Positions 1 to 10,091 of a stretch of DNA of 64,000 nucleotides are shown here, one piece after another. Within the stretch, counting starts at the first letter, position 1. Each line of letters starts with the position of its first letter. Source of the stretch: Cercis canadensis (lineage: Eukaryota > Streptophyta > Magnoliopsida > Fabales > Fabaceae); NCBI GenBank assembly GCA_003255065.1, contig QAOA01002865.1:291941-355940 (forward strand), in the 5' to 3' direction. The notes under the pieces are model-generated. The model saw only the letters and a list, made by a program, of their open reading frames with translations. It was not told the DNA's origin and searched no databases. Position numbers and translations under genes: made by a program.

Positions 1-1
1 T

Positions 2-1884
2 GAAATTGTTCGGAAATGTGAGGGGATACCTCTAGCAATTTTGGCCATTGCTGGTCTTTTGTCAACCAAAACAAAAGCTTTGGCTGAATGGCGAAAATTG
101 CTTCAAGGTCTTAGAACAGAGCTAGAGAATAATCCCCATTTAACTAGTTTAACAAAGATTTTAGCTCTTAGTTATGATGACTTGCCGTACAATTTAAAAT
201 CTTGTTTCTTATATTTTGGCATATATCCAGAGGATTACTCCATTAGGCGTAAGAGATTGATTAGGCAATGGATAGTTGAGGGAATTGTTAAACATGAGGA
301 GGGAAAAACCTTGGAGGAAATTGTTGACAGATACTTAACAGAATTGACAAGTAGAAGCTTGGTTCAAGTTTATACAGCTAACTATTATAAGAACTCTAAA
401 AGTTGTCGAGTCCATGATCTGTTGCGAGAAATGATCATAAGAAAAATGAATGATTTATGTTTTGGTTGTTTTGTGCATGAAGATGATCAATCAATCTCAA
501 ATCGAATAACTCGGCGCCTATCCATGGCAACCAGTTTCTACGATGTGTTGATGAGCGTTAACCACACAAACATCCATTCTATTTATATTTTTCAAGCAGG
601 AAAACTTCCAAAATCTTTTGTTAGTAAATTGGCCACGAAGTTCAGGCTTTTGAAAATATTGGATTTTGAAAGTGCATCATTGGATTATATTTCTGGCAAT
701 TTGGGGAATCTTTTTCACTTGAGGTATTTAAACTTGAGGAAAACTGGTGTACAAAGTCTTCCTAAGTCCATTGGCCAGCTACAAAATTTAGAAACATTAG
801 ATCTAAGAGAAACAATGGTGTCTGAGTTACCAATTGAGATAAAGAAGCTGACAAAGCTACATGATCTTTTAGTTTACCATTTGAACCACAACACGAAATC
901 CCTTTTTACCTATATAAATGGGGCGAAAGTGAAAGAAGGTATTGGATGCCTCAAGTCCTTACAAAAGCTTTATAATGTGGAGGCAAATCTTGGTGGATTA
1001 GACTTCATCATGGCGCTAAGACAGTTAAGGAAGTTAGGTTTATATCTTGTAAGAAGAGAATATGGAAATGACTTATGTTCCTTAATAGAAGAGATGAAGC
1101 ATCTTGAATCTCTTTCAATTATTGCAATAGCTGAAGATGAAAATCATTGATTTGCAATATATTTNTCATGGCGCTAAGACAGTTAAGACAGTTAAGGAAG
1201 TTAGGTTTATATCTTGTAAGAAGAGAATATGGAAATGACTTATGTTCCTTAATAGAAGAGATGAAGCATCTTGAATCTCTTTCAATTATTGCAATAGCTG
1301 AAGATGAAAATCATTGATTTGCAATATATTTCATCTCTGCCTCAAATTCGGAAACTCTACTTGCTTGGGTGCTTAGAGAAGTTGCCAAACTGGGTTCTAA
1401 AACGTCAATATCTTGTCAGGCTAACAATGGCTTTCTCTAAGTTAACTGTTGACCCACTGGAATCACTGAAAAATCTGCCAAATCTATCGTATCTCTGGTT
1501 TTTGGATAATGCTTGTGATGGGGAGACTTTTCACTTTCAAGGAGGATTTCAAAAACTGAAGGGCCTGAAACTCCGAACATTGGTGAGATTGAATTCCATC
1601 ATTATAGACAAATTAAAGGAGCTTTGCCAGTTCTTGAAGAATTTGAAATGCGGCACATTCCGCAGTTGAAGGAGGTACCATCTGGCATCCACCACTTGGA
1701 AAAGCTTCAAGTTATAGATTTTGTTGATATGCCACAAGAATTCAACCAAAGCATTGATCCAGACGGAGGACAAATGTATTGGACCATCAAGCATGTGCCT
1801 TTATTAAGGATTTATGATAAGGTTGGCCCAAATTATATTGATCTTAAAATCTGTACTATTTGTCGTCATTCAAGTCATAATTAA
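2..1884 (+). pseudogene. RPM1-like CNL immune receptor, 3' part, disrupted (NLR copy 1)
   Basis: The window opens inside the NB-ARC domain; the frame is open from base 2 and starts at the GLPL region (CEGIPLAI). RNBS-D (CFLYFGIYPE), the winged-helix part, the MHD-type motif (RVHDLL) and leucine-rich repeats follow, as in the 10092-12919 copy. This family consists of cytoplasmic or membrane-associated ATP/ADP-switch receptors that sense pathogen effectors. The frame stops at 1148-1150 because an extra A follows GAAGATGAAA compared with the sister copies. A second, 5-base insertion near 1611-1616 shifts it again. The natural end is at 1884. A near-identical stretch of about 150 bases is repeated around the N at 1165, probably an assembly fault. 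If both indels are real this is a pseudogene. The 5' half lies outside the window. Confidence 0.88.
1004..1330 (+). repeat. Direct duplication around a single N, likely assembly overlap
   Basis: About 150 bases before the N at 1165 recur right after it, almost base for base. The second copy has one extra GACAGTTAA unit, which the sister NLR genes also have. No other NLR copy here carries the duplication. Two contig ends, or two alleles, joined without removing their overlap is the simplest reading. Confidence 0.75.
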
Positions 1885-2940
1885 ATGGAGAATGTTTTAG
1901 CATCAACCAACTCTGAAATATCAAGGTACCCCTTTCCGCTTTCTAATTGTAAACTACTGCTATTATAAATGTTTAAAATTATAAATGCAACCTTTATATA
2001 AAATACTGCTACCTATCTCGTCCTGCGTATTGATATTTTGCGACGAATTGATAGGTTTCCTCTGTCAATGTTGGTGCAAGTTCAGATTCTCCAAGTAGCC
2101 ATTCACAACAATTCCATACTTCATTCCTTATTTGGTGCACCATTCCCCAAATAAAGTAAATTCTTGGGGTCATCTTCTTTAACCAAAGAATATGAACCTC
2201 TTGATGAATGGAAGTGGTTTCTTGAGAGTGATTTTGGCTCTCTTTCTATTTGTGATGTATGTAGTATGTTGTGGGAGTTGCTTCATAAGGCTATAAGATT
2301 GTAATTTCTTTTTTGAAGACCTCAAATTAAGAATGTGCTGCATAAATTTATGTGACAATCTCTTTGCTGAATATTCTCTCGAATGTAATTGCAATGCTTC
2401 GATGTTTTTTTTTTTTTTTTCTTGCATAATTGGTTTGTGTATTTCATTCCTTTTTGATTTATTAGTCCACAATTTCTGGCAGTTAAAGGGCATTCATACA
2501 ACTATTCTAGATAGTATGAACAACTTCTTATGAGAAAGATTATTGTGTTACAATCAATTTGGTTATGTGATGATCATGGTCTAGCAAGACTTAGCAATTA
2601 TTGAACCAACCTCTATTGAAAAAGGACATGGTAGTACCTATATTAATTTCTATAAACTATGAGAAAATTTTCTCAGATAAATGTTCAATGAAACAACAAA
2701 ACTTAAACGATCTTCTTAAATTGCTTATGTATCAGGTTTAGTTAGCATATTGCTATTGTATTTTCTCCTCGAACTATGGTTTATGAATTGAAGATGAAAA
2801 ATTTGAGTAGAAATTGCACCATGATAAAAATAGAAAGGGTCAAAAGATGTATCAAGAGATTTGATAGAGAAGAAAATTTACGTGATATTTTTCTCTCAAC
2901 CCTTACAACTAGTAAAGTATTTTGGGTGGAATAAGTTCAA
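1885..2940 (+). repeat. NLR 3'-flank block F, copy 1
   Basis: Non-coding sequence that follows each RPM1-like gene body. Landmarks shared with 12920-13870, 22890-23730, 30793-32140 and 43576-44900 are the TTTCCTCTGTCAATGTTGG stretch near 2055, the CACCATTCCCCAAATAAAG stretch near 2140, a T-rich run near 2406 and GATGATCATGGTCT near 2570. Conservation of the flank shows that whole genes with flanks were duplicated. ORFs in it are short and not shared in frame between copies. Confidence 0.8.
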
Positions 2941-3345
2941 CGAGTAATCTATAGAGTAAACATAAAAGTTTGAGGTCAAGATTACGAAAATAAAGATAGG
3001 TTTAAACATTGGCATAAACTTCTAAGAGAGTAATGTAAATTTTTAATAGTACTCTAGGATCCATGAGGAAAAAGTTTGAGTTTTCCACAATTCCAATGGG
3101 TATTCAACTTGAAAGAGTTTCTAGTAATAACGCTTCTAGAAACAACAGACATAGAAGCTTCACAGAGCATTCATGTGATTATTATACATATTGATATGAA
3201 ACACTAAATAATTCTAATATGATCATAAGAAATACATTGTATTGAATTGATATGAAACACTAAATACCTCTAACATAATTATAGGAAATATGAAGCATCA
3301 AGTGTGTCAAGCAGTTCATTACAATTTGGTTAGATGATATAGATC
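2941..3345 (+). repeat. Block G, copy 1
   Basis: Non-coding repeat that begins CTATAGAGTAAACATAAAAG and is shared with 29340-29603 and 32740-33110, and in part with 7990-8230. Here it is joined directly to block F. In the units at 28-33 kb, MAP65 fragments lie between F and G, so this unit has probably lost its MAP65 segment. Confidence 0.65.
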
Positions 3346-3583
3346 TAAATGGGCGACAAGGAGGAACATTGAAATGGTTGAAACTCAAGTTTTGGAAGGA
3401 TAATTAAGTTTGATATACAATGAACATAATGAAAGGGTTTGCTGTGTAACCTCATCTTTGAAGCTTTGGTGGCAGTTTCTGGTCAGACAATCGCAATGTG
3501 GTCAAGTTTCTTTGGAGTTAGCACAATTTATTTTGTGGAGAATTTGGCTGGACAGAAGCAATGACTTAATTTTTAATGCAAGG

Positions 3584-5654
3584 TGATGCATTGTACGTGA
3601 TGAACTAGAACAAGATTCAATAATTCGTTAATTCCTAAGAATACTGAAAGGCCAAATTCAAGAATTGAGAGAAATCTTAACTATTATTCAATCAAAAAAC
3701 TATCTTTCAAAAGGTTTTACAAACACTTAAAAAGGAAACCCTAAAACGAAATAGCAGAATTATGAAAAGGCCCAAACATAATGAAAATTACAAAAATTCC
3801 TCTAGAAACGATAAAATGCTGTTTTGACCCCCGAAGCAATAGAATTTGACTAAAATCACGCGATGCACGAGACATTTGCGTTTTGCTCAAAAGGCCGTTT
3901 CCATATGAAAAAGTGGAGTCTTTTGTCAAAAACGGATATTGATGTGGATTTTTATACCGGCAAGTATACCGGGTCACACAAGTAATATAATGATAAGTAA
4001 AGTATCGTTCCCACGAGAATTAAGGCTAGCAACTATCAATTTCATCAATAATGGTTCTATTTGGATAGATCAATGGTTTAAGAATGCTTGATAATTAAAG
4101 CTAGAAAATAAAGCAAGAACAATTTAATAACAATTAAACTAAGAAATTAACAATGAACAAAAGAAAGTTAGGGGTTGATTTCACTCGAATTTGACTCCGG
4201 TTACTTCATAGACAAAATAATCTTTGAATCACTGAAGAATAAGTTATTATAAATACCAATCCTTTGTTGTTGGCCAATTTCCCTAATTTGATTGAACCCA
4301 ATCCCTTGGAGAAACGATCCTCCCTATCCTAACTAATTGCCCAATTCCTTGGTACAATTAAGTTCTCTAGGTGATTAAGCTCTAGGAAATTAATTCAAGA
4401 CCACATAAACTAAGTTATCTATTCCTAGATTAACTTGATTTATGGTAGAGATTACAAGGGCATACCCATATCTTACTATCCCTAGCATCAATATGAGCCA
4501 ATAAATCATTCAAATGGGGGCCAAACATTCAAAAGCATTAAGAATGGTAAAATCTACTCCAACAAATAGATTTGCATCAAAATAACATTATTCAACAACA
4601 AAGCATCATCAAAATCTGAGTTACATTAATCCCCTAACTAAGAGAGTTTAGCTACACATATTTAAACCAGAAAAACAGAGAAATAACAGAGAAATAGAGT
4701 CAAGATGGAATCAGAAAAACTCATTCTCATGAATTCTTTCAAAGGGTTGATCTTCTATCTTGCTCTTCTTCAACCCCTTCGGGTTGAGTTGCCGCCTCTA
4801 GCTCTGAATCATGCATCTTGATGTCCAAAAGACGGAGCTCCCTTCTTTCCCCTCTTAGATGCATATGAATACAATTCTAAATCTAGGGTTTCACCTTCAG
4901 AAGTTCGAACACGGCCTAGACACAGCCGTGTTCACTTATGGTGGCTGAGCGTGTCACTTGAATGCTCTCTGGACCTTGAACACGGCCTAAAACATGGCCG
5001 TGTTCACTTAAGATGACTGGGCGTGTTCTTAAGATGCTCTATGGACTGCCAACATGGCCGTGTTGCTTCTTCATTCCTGGCCGTGTTCATTAGTGAGCTG
5101 AGGCAAGCATTCTGGAGCTACAACACGGGCATGGACACGGCCATGTTTAGGCCGTGTCCCCTGTATAGACTTCAATTACTTTTGATTCCTCTGCCTCTTA
5201 GGATTAATTAGCCACCGAAATCACTTAATTTGGACTTAAGATGAGTAAGTTATGCTCAAATCTCTTCATAAAGGTCCAGACCCGATTCCAGGATATCAAT
5301 TCTGATTTCTGGGTTAAATTTTACCCACTGAATGTCCGAATCAGCCTTGGAGGTCTGAATGAAAGTTGTAGATAATCCTCTTAGTTTTCCTACAAGATAA
5401 AATTCACCATTTTTAGACATTCAGAACTAAAAATATACCCGAAATACAGAAACAATGTCAAAAACCTGATAACACAAATATTGGGGTTAAGTACCATGTT
5501 TAAAGCAAATTGTGCTCAAATTTAAGTAAGAATCCATTGATAAAACATGGAACTTAACGACATAAAAAGCACATATCAGATATGATTGACTTTTTTGGTC
5601 AACTTTGAATGCTCTCTTTATGCCATGAATTCTAAGTCCTTCTGTACTACATCA
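3584..5654. mobile_element. Solo LTR-like fossil (about 427 bp) holding a second, nested LTR
   Basis: The outer element starts TGATGCATTGTAC and ends GTACTACATCA, flanked by the 5-base target duplication CAAGG (3579-3583 and 5655-5659). The sister copies near 8470 and 34763 keep the empty site. Without the nested insertion it is about 427 bp with TG...CA ends and no visible coding capacity, which fits a solo LTR of an unassigned LTR retrotransposon. It is non-coding. Confidence 0.75.
3940..5578 (-). mobile_element. Nested solo LTR-like fossil, 1.64 kb, same family as 17380-18849
   Basis: Starts TGATGTGG and ends CACATATCA, with target duplication GATAT at 3935-3939 and 5579-5583. It is inserted in the outer element, so it is the younger of the two. 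Its start matches the reverse complement of the end of 17380-18849 (CGGCAAGTATACCGGGTCAC and the ATCGTTCCCACGAG motif), which gives its minus orientation. From 4910 to 5160 it carries repeated GC-rich modules around GGCCGTGTT. No coding parts or primer-binding site were seen, and it looks like a whole solo LTR. The Gypsy-type assignment is a guess. Confidence 0.75.
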
Positions 5655-5989
5655 CAAGGTCTTGGTCTCCTCAGGACTCGGTAATGAAAGGTATGAAGGA
5701 CAAGAATGGTTACTGGGTTGCTGTGGGTTTGGGTAACATTGAAGGATCTTGATTCATTATAGTTTGGGCCATTGAACTCTTTTCTTTTTAGGTTAATGAA
5801 CTCAGTGCAATAAAAACAGGTACTCTCCGTTAAGAAATGAAGCCCAAATAACATAGACAGCATGCAAGACTACAATCTTCAACCCAATTATATTTTTTTT
5901 CTCAGCTAAAGAAAAAATTCAATTACATTTTTTAGACAACCAAAAAAATTAGAATTATGAGTCGAATGTTAAGGACCTATTCCAGGAAG

Positions 5990-6316
5990 TGATTGCTATC
6001 CTATAATCACGAAGAAGGCATTAGAAAAGCTTTGTTTAGACTTTGATAAAAAACTAAGGCAGTTAAAAAGTCTTTATCAATTGTTGAGCAATTCACAATG
6101 AGCCATATCCCACTAGCTGTTGAAGGATGTATCCTCTGGGATCCACCACTTGGTAAAGCTTAAACGTATATAGACTTGTTCCATATGCCACATGAATTGA
6201 ACACAAGCATTGATCCAGACGTCGGAGGAGGAGGACAAATGCACTGGGCCATCATCCAAATTACTTTAGTTGACTATAAACTTGACACTATTCTTCGTCA
6301 TTCCATACAAAATTAA
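5990..6316 (+). pseudogene. NLR LRR/C-terminal relic (block I, copy 1)
   Basis: Degenerate remnant of the end of an RPM1-like gene. It keeps sequence matching the last LRRs (CCATATCCCACTAGCTGTTG; TGGGATCCACCACTTGG) and the conserved end (ATTGATCCAGACG, GGACAAATGCACTGGGCC, then TAA before ATGGAGAATG). Many indels break the frame. Shorter sister relics lie at 8815-9060 and 35100-35345. It is much more diverged than the five main copies, so it is an older loss. Confidence 0.65.
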
Positions 6317-6646
6317 ATGGAGAATGCTTCCTGAACCAACTCTAAAATATCAAGCTATTTTTTTTTTCTTTTTTTATATTTTTAGTTACGACTCTAGTTT
6401 CAAATACTAAATTCACAACTTTTAAAGACAACTTTAATACAACTCAACTACAAATTATTTGATGTTATCCATTTCTTCTAAAAAAACTGCAAAATATTAT
6501 TATTACCAATGTTCAAAATTATAAATATTGCAACAATATAATTGCTTCAATTTTATATTTAATATCAATAGATAGAGAGCAAAGACTTTATTACTTCATT
6601 AGAAAATAGCAGAAATAAAAAGATAGAGAGCACAAAATTTGAGTTA
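6317..6646. other. AT-rich spacer before CC fragment
   Basis: Poly-T tract near 6358 and A/T-rich sequence, part of which resembles 9280-9480 and 35570-35740. The last 50 bases match the 5' leader of the NLR copies at 10040-10091 and 40720-40768. No gene seen. Confidence 0.5.
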
Positions 6647-6920
6647 ATGGCGGAAATTGCAGTATCCTTTGTACTGGAGGCAGTGTTCCAGTGCTAATAG
6701 AAGAAGTAAATATGTTTAGAGGTGTCCATAAAAATTTTGCAGATATTAAAGATGAACTAGAGAGCATGAAAGCATTCCTCAAGGATGCAGATAGAAGGGA
6801 TACAACTAAAGGAGATGCTAGTGAGGGAATCAGAACATGGGTGAAACAGCTGAGAGAAGCAGCTTTTCGCATAAAAGATCTCATTGATGAGTATCTGATC
6901 TACGTGGTGCCTCGACCACT
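6647..6920 (+). pseudogene. Truncated RPM1-like coiled-coil (Rx_N) fragment
   Basis: ATG at 6647 in the same context as the 10092 and 40769 starts (GAGTTAATGGCGGAAATTGC). One base is missing in GTGTTCCAGTGC compared with GTGTTTCCACTGC, so the frame shifts after about 15 codons. The remaining sequence encodes the coiled-coil segment with KDLIDEY (EDVID-type motif) and breaks off after VVPRP. There it is joined to non-NLR block K. It is a 5' stub of an NLR made by a rearrangement and can make no receptor. Confidence 0.85.
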
Positions 6921-6922
6921 AA

Positions 6923-7867
6923 AGGATGCACTTTTAATATTACTTGGAGAAGAATTTAATTTCAGTGTACATGAAGATAACTTAACTTTATAATTCATAT
7001 ATAATGTCTATAAACATTGAGGAACAGACTGTTGATATTTCACTCTTGCTCCAAAAAGATGCAATGTTTATGATGGAGACCACGTTGCAAGCACTAGAAC
7101 TTTCTTAAACTAGTGCAGCTCACATTCACCAAATAAAGTAATGAGAAGACTTTTTTATGTAAGATATGTTTGATTTTGTTAATCCCTATATATAGTAAAT
7201 CCCTTGCTTGACACAATGACTACAGCATGCAAAACCACTACACCTATATTATTCAATTAATTAGGAAGCAAACCACTATAGAGTTTGTGCTAAATAACCA
7301 AACAACAATGATCGATTCTCCACGTAAGTATATATAATTCTAACTTCTTTTCTTAGCCATTGTCGTACAATTGCAGACAGCAAATCATGAGTTTTTCTTC
7401 TTTTACTTTTCTGGTAAATATGATATTCCCATCAAATTAATATTTACATATTCATCTCTCATGTTGATCTACTAAATATTTTTATAGTTTAGTCGAGTTC
7501 ATTATTATTATTATCATTAAATTATTTAATTTTAAGTAAGTGCTTATTCAAGTTGCATTTGTTATATGAATATAGTCGTGCATGTCCTTTTTCATGAGTT
7601 TTCATTGGAAATAAATAAATAATACGAGACTTGAAGGATATAATATACTTACAGTGATTGAATACGTGAGCAAATCTGTGCATTTTTGTTAACTTAATTA
7701 TGGGGGTTAGGTAGTGTACCTGAGTCATCACCTGAACTCTGTTTTCCAACCTTCCTCCACTATAGAACACCCTCTTATGGAAATGGAATCCCTTCTCCCT
7801 CCTCATTAGACCCAAGTTTATCTGTTAGGTAATAATAAAGCAACTGTTTTTGTTTTGAAACTCACCT
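6923..7867 (+). repeat. Block K, copy 1 (duplicated at 61617-62534)
   Basis: About 0.95 kb nearly identical to 61617-62534, from AGGATGCACCTTTAATATTA to GAAACTCACCTA, with a few small indels. No coding region is recognised in it. The two copies are about 54 kb apart in the same orientation. Here it abuts a truncated NLR 5' end, and at 61.6 kb it follows a block L copy. Confidence 0.85.
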
Positions 7868-8230
7868 AATGGCCACTATCTTTAAAAATTATCCATCTTT
7901 AGCATCGATTATTACCTGTTACTTTTACCAATTTTTCATTTATTTTTTGGGAAGACTTTGACTTCTATAATTCTTACCAAGACTAGTTAAATTCCATGGG
8001 CAAAGTTTGAGTTTTCCACAATTCCAATGGGTATTTACTTGAAAGAGTTTCTAGTAATAACGCTTCTAAAAACAACGGACATAAAAACTTCACATAGCAT
8101 TCGTGTGATTAACATACATATTGATATGAAACACTAAATAATTCTAATATAACATTAAGAAATACATTGTTGAATTGATAAGAAGCATCAAATGTGTCAA
8201 GCAATTCACTACAATTAGGTTAGATGATAT
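7868..8230 (+). repeat. Spacer ending in block G, partial copy
   Basis: From about 7990 the sequence matches 3060-3345 (GAGTTTTCCACAATTCCAATG onward) and leads into block H. The first 120 bases are AT-rich and show nothing. Confidence 0.55.
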
Positions 8231-8605
8231 AGGTCTAAATGGGCGACAAGGAGGAACATTAAAATGGTTGAAACTCAAGTTTTGGAAGGATAATTAAGTT
8301 TGATATACAATGAACATAATGAAAGGGCTTGCTGTGTAACCTCATCTTTGAAGCTTTCGTGGCAGTTTCTGGTCAGACAATTGCAATGTGGTCAAGCTTC
8401 TCAGGAGTTAGCAGTATTTATTTTGTGGAGAATTTGGCTGAATAGAAATAACTTAATCTTTGATGCAAGGTCTTGGTCTCCTCAGGACTCGGTAATGAAA
8501 GCTATGAAGGACAAGAATGGTTACTGGGTTGCTGTGGGTTTGGGTAATATTGATGGATCTTTATTCATTATAGTTTGGGCCAGTGAACTCTTTTTCTTTT
8601 TCGAC
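8231..8605 (+). mobile_element. Block H: LINE-derived fragment, copy 2, uninterrupted
   Basis: Open frame of about 100 codons with WQFLVRQ, ILWRIWLNRNNLIFDARSW and KDKNGYWVAVGLGNIDGS. This looks like the WxIWxxRN segment before RNase H in plant LINE ORF2 proteins. It gives the empty-site allele for the LTR inserted in copy 1. It has no LINE ends of its own, so it is a co-duplicated fossil. Confidence 0.5.
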
Positions 8606-8814
8606 TAACAAACTCAATGCAATAAAAATAAGTACTTTCTGTTAAGGAATGAAGCCCCAATAACATACATAGCATAGCATGCAAAACTACCCAATTACAT
8701 TATTTTCTCAGCTAAAGAAAAATCCCAATTACAATTTTTAGCCAACAAAAAAATTTAGAATTATGAGTCGAATGTTGGGGACCTATTCCAAACAATGACG
8801 CTGGCTAAAAGAAA

Positions 8815-9060
8815 GTGATTGCTATCCTACACGAAGGAGGCATTGAATACCCCAAGTCTCTATAGAAAGCTTTGTGTGGTAGAGGTGAATCATGGTGGAT
8901 TAGAGTTTATCAAAGAGCTGAGAAAGCTAAGGCAGTTAAGAAGTCTCGATCAATTGTTGAGCAATTCACAATGAGCCATATCCCACTAGCTGTTGAAGGA
9001 TGTATCCACTGGGATCCACCACTTGGGAAAGCTTAAATGTATATATACTTGCCCCATGAT
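8815..9060 (+). pseudogene. NLR LRR relic (block I, copy 2)
   Basis: Matches the LRR part of the main NLR copies: GGTGGATTAGAGTTTATC, CTAAGGCAGTTAAGAAGTC, then the degenerate last repeat ending CCACCACTTGGGAAAGCTT. The true C-terminal end is absent. The frame is broken. Confidence 0.6.
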
Positions 9061-9729
9061 GTTGTCGGCCACGACCACAAAGAAAAGACAAGAAAAACTA
9101 ATTGGAAGTAAATGCTGTTGTTACGGGTTAAGTAATTAAGTTTAGGTTTAAAGGAAAAAAGAGAGAGGGCGGAGGTGGATTTAGATGGAAAAAAGCTTGA
9201 CAACTAGAATTTTATTATCAAAATTGCTCATGGAATGATATTGATTTTGTCAACCAACTCTAAAAATATTAAGCTTTTTTTTTTTAAAAAAAAAACTTTT
9301 GGCTACTATTCTGAATTCGAATACATAATTTATAAATTCTGATGACAATGTTAATACTACTCTATTATAAATTATTTGGTATTATCATTTTCTTCTAACA
9401 AATTGCTAAATGCTATTATTATCAATGTTCAAAATTATAAATATTGCAACCTCTATATAAGATCTAAAACAATATCTCCTCTATATTTAATATCTATAGT
9501 TTGCTAGCACAAATTTCTCTTTTTCATGAATTAATGATAAGAATTTTTTTAGCATTGACAAAAAAAAAAAAAAAAAATCCATCACAAAAATTTAGTGTTA
9601 ACTATAACTTAGTAGTTATTAACCTAAAATCTCATGCATAACTATATAACCAAAAATATATGTATGCCTAATTCGGAACAATACGTGGAGTTTTTTATTT
9701 TTTTATTTAATGCATCAATTGCATTAAAA
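9061..9729. repeat. Block J and AT-rich spacer
   Basis: 9061-9480 matches 35346-35740 (GTTGTTACGGGTTAAGTAAT and flanks). From 9480 to 9729 it is AT-rich with a poly-A run near 9560. No gene seen. Confidence 0.55.
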
Positions 9730-10091
9730 ACATTGACGTAACCTACGATAGAGACCCACCACCTAAATCACGCATGCGTTAATTTTCTTCTCAAGTTGGT
9801 CAGGACTGTTTCGGTTTGCGAGGTCGCCATAATGGAAGTCAATTTCCCTAATGATATCACTACAGATAAATTTATTTACTTATTTATTTGTTTTCTCTTC
9901 CTTTTTTTTTTATCCCCCACCTTCGGTAGAATTTGTTTTGTCTCCTCTTCACTACAATTGCTTACAATATGACTTTTTCACCTGTGTTAGTTTAATGGAG
10001 TAATTTCCTGTAAATAAATCAAGAGAATGACTCTATTACTTCATTAGAAAATAGCAGAAAGAAAAAGATAAAGAGCACAAAATTTGAGTTA
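9730..10091 (+). promoter_or_regulatory. Conserved NLR upstream/leader region
   Basis: Sequence directly before the 10092 start that is also found before the 40769 start (40450-40768) and, without a gene, at 26280-26496. Shared landmarks are CCACCACCTAAA, the GGACCGCCATAATGGAAGTC type stretch, TCTCCTCTTCACTACAATTG and CACCTGTGTTA. No clear TATA box was picked out. Its preservation with gene copies marks it as promoter plus 5' leader. Confidence 0.6.

Larger units (their letters stand above)
3346..5800 (+). mobile_element. Block H: LINE-derived RNase H-linker fragment, copy 1, interrupted
   Basis: Both flanks of the LTR insertion (3346-3583 and 5655-5800) match the uninterrupted copies at 8231-8605 and 34501-34900. 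The translation contains ILWRIWL followed by DLIFNARSWSP. This resembles the segment between the zinc-binding domain and the RNase H domain of plant non-LTR retrotransposons (LINEs). No complete domain remains. The fragment has travelled with the NLR units rather than transposing afresh, since its neighbours are the same each time. The family match is inferred from motif style only. Confidence 0.5.

Noticed and set aside
2179-2533. ORFs on both strands in block F after NLR copy 1
   Set aside because: The same block in four other copies does not keep these frames; they include homopolymer runs.
4900-5170. Regularly repeated palindromes resembling a CRISPR-like array
   Set aside because: Spacing and unit sequence vary, the DNA is a plant genome, and the same modules occur in the U3 of a sister LTR.
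5023-5211. 62-codon ORF in the nested LTR
   Set aside because: It lies within the GC-rich U3 modules, is not shared in frame with the 17380 copy, and has no protein features.
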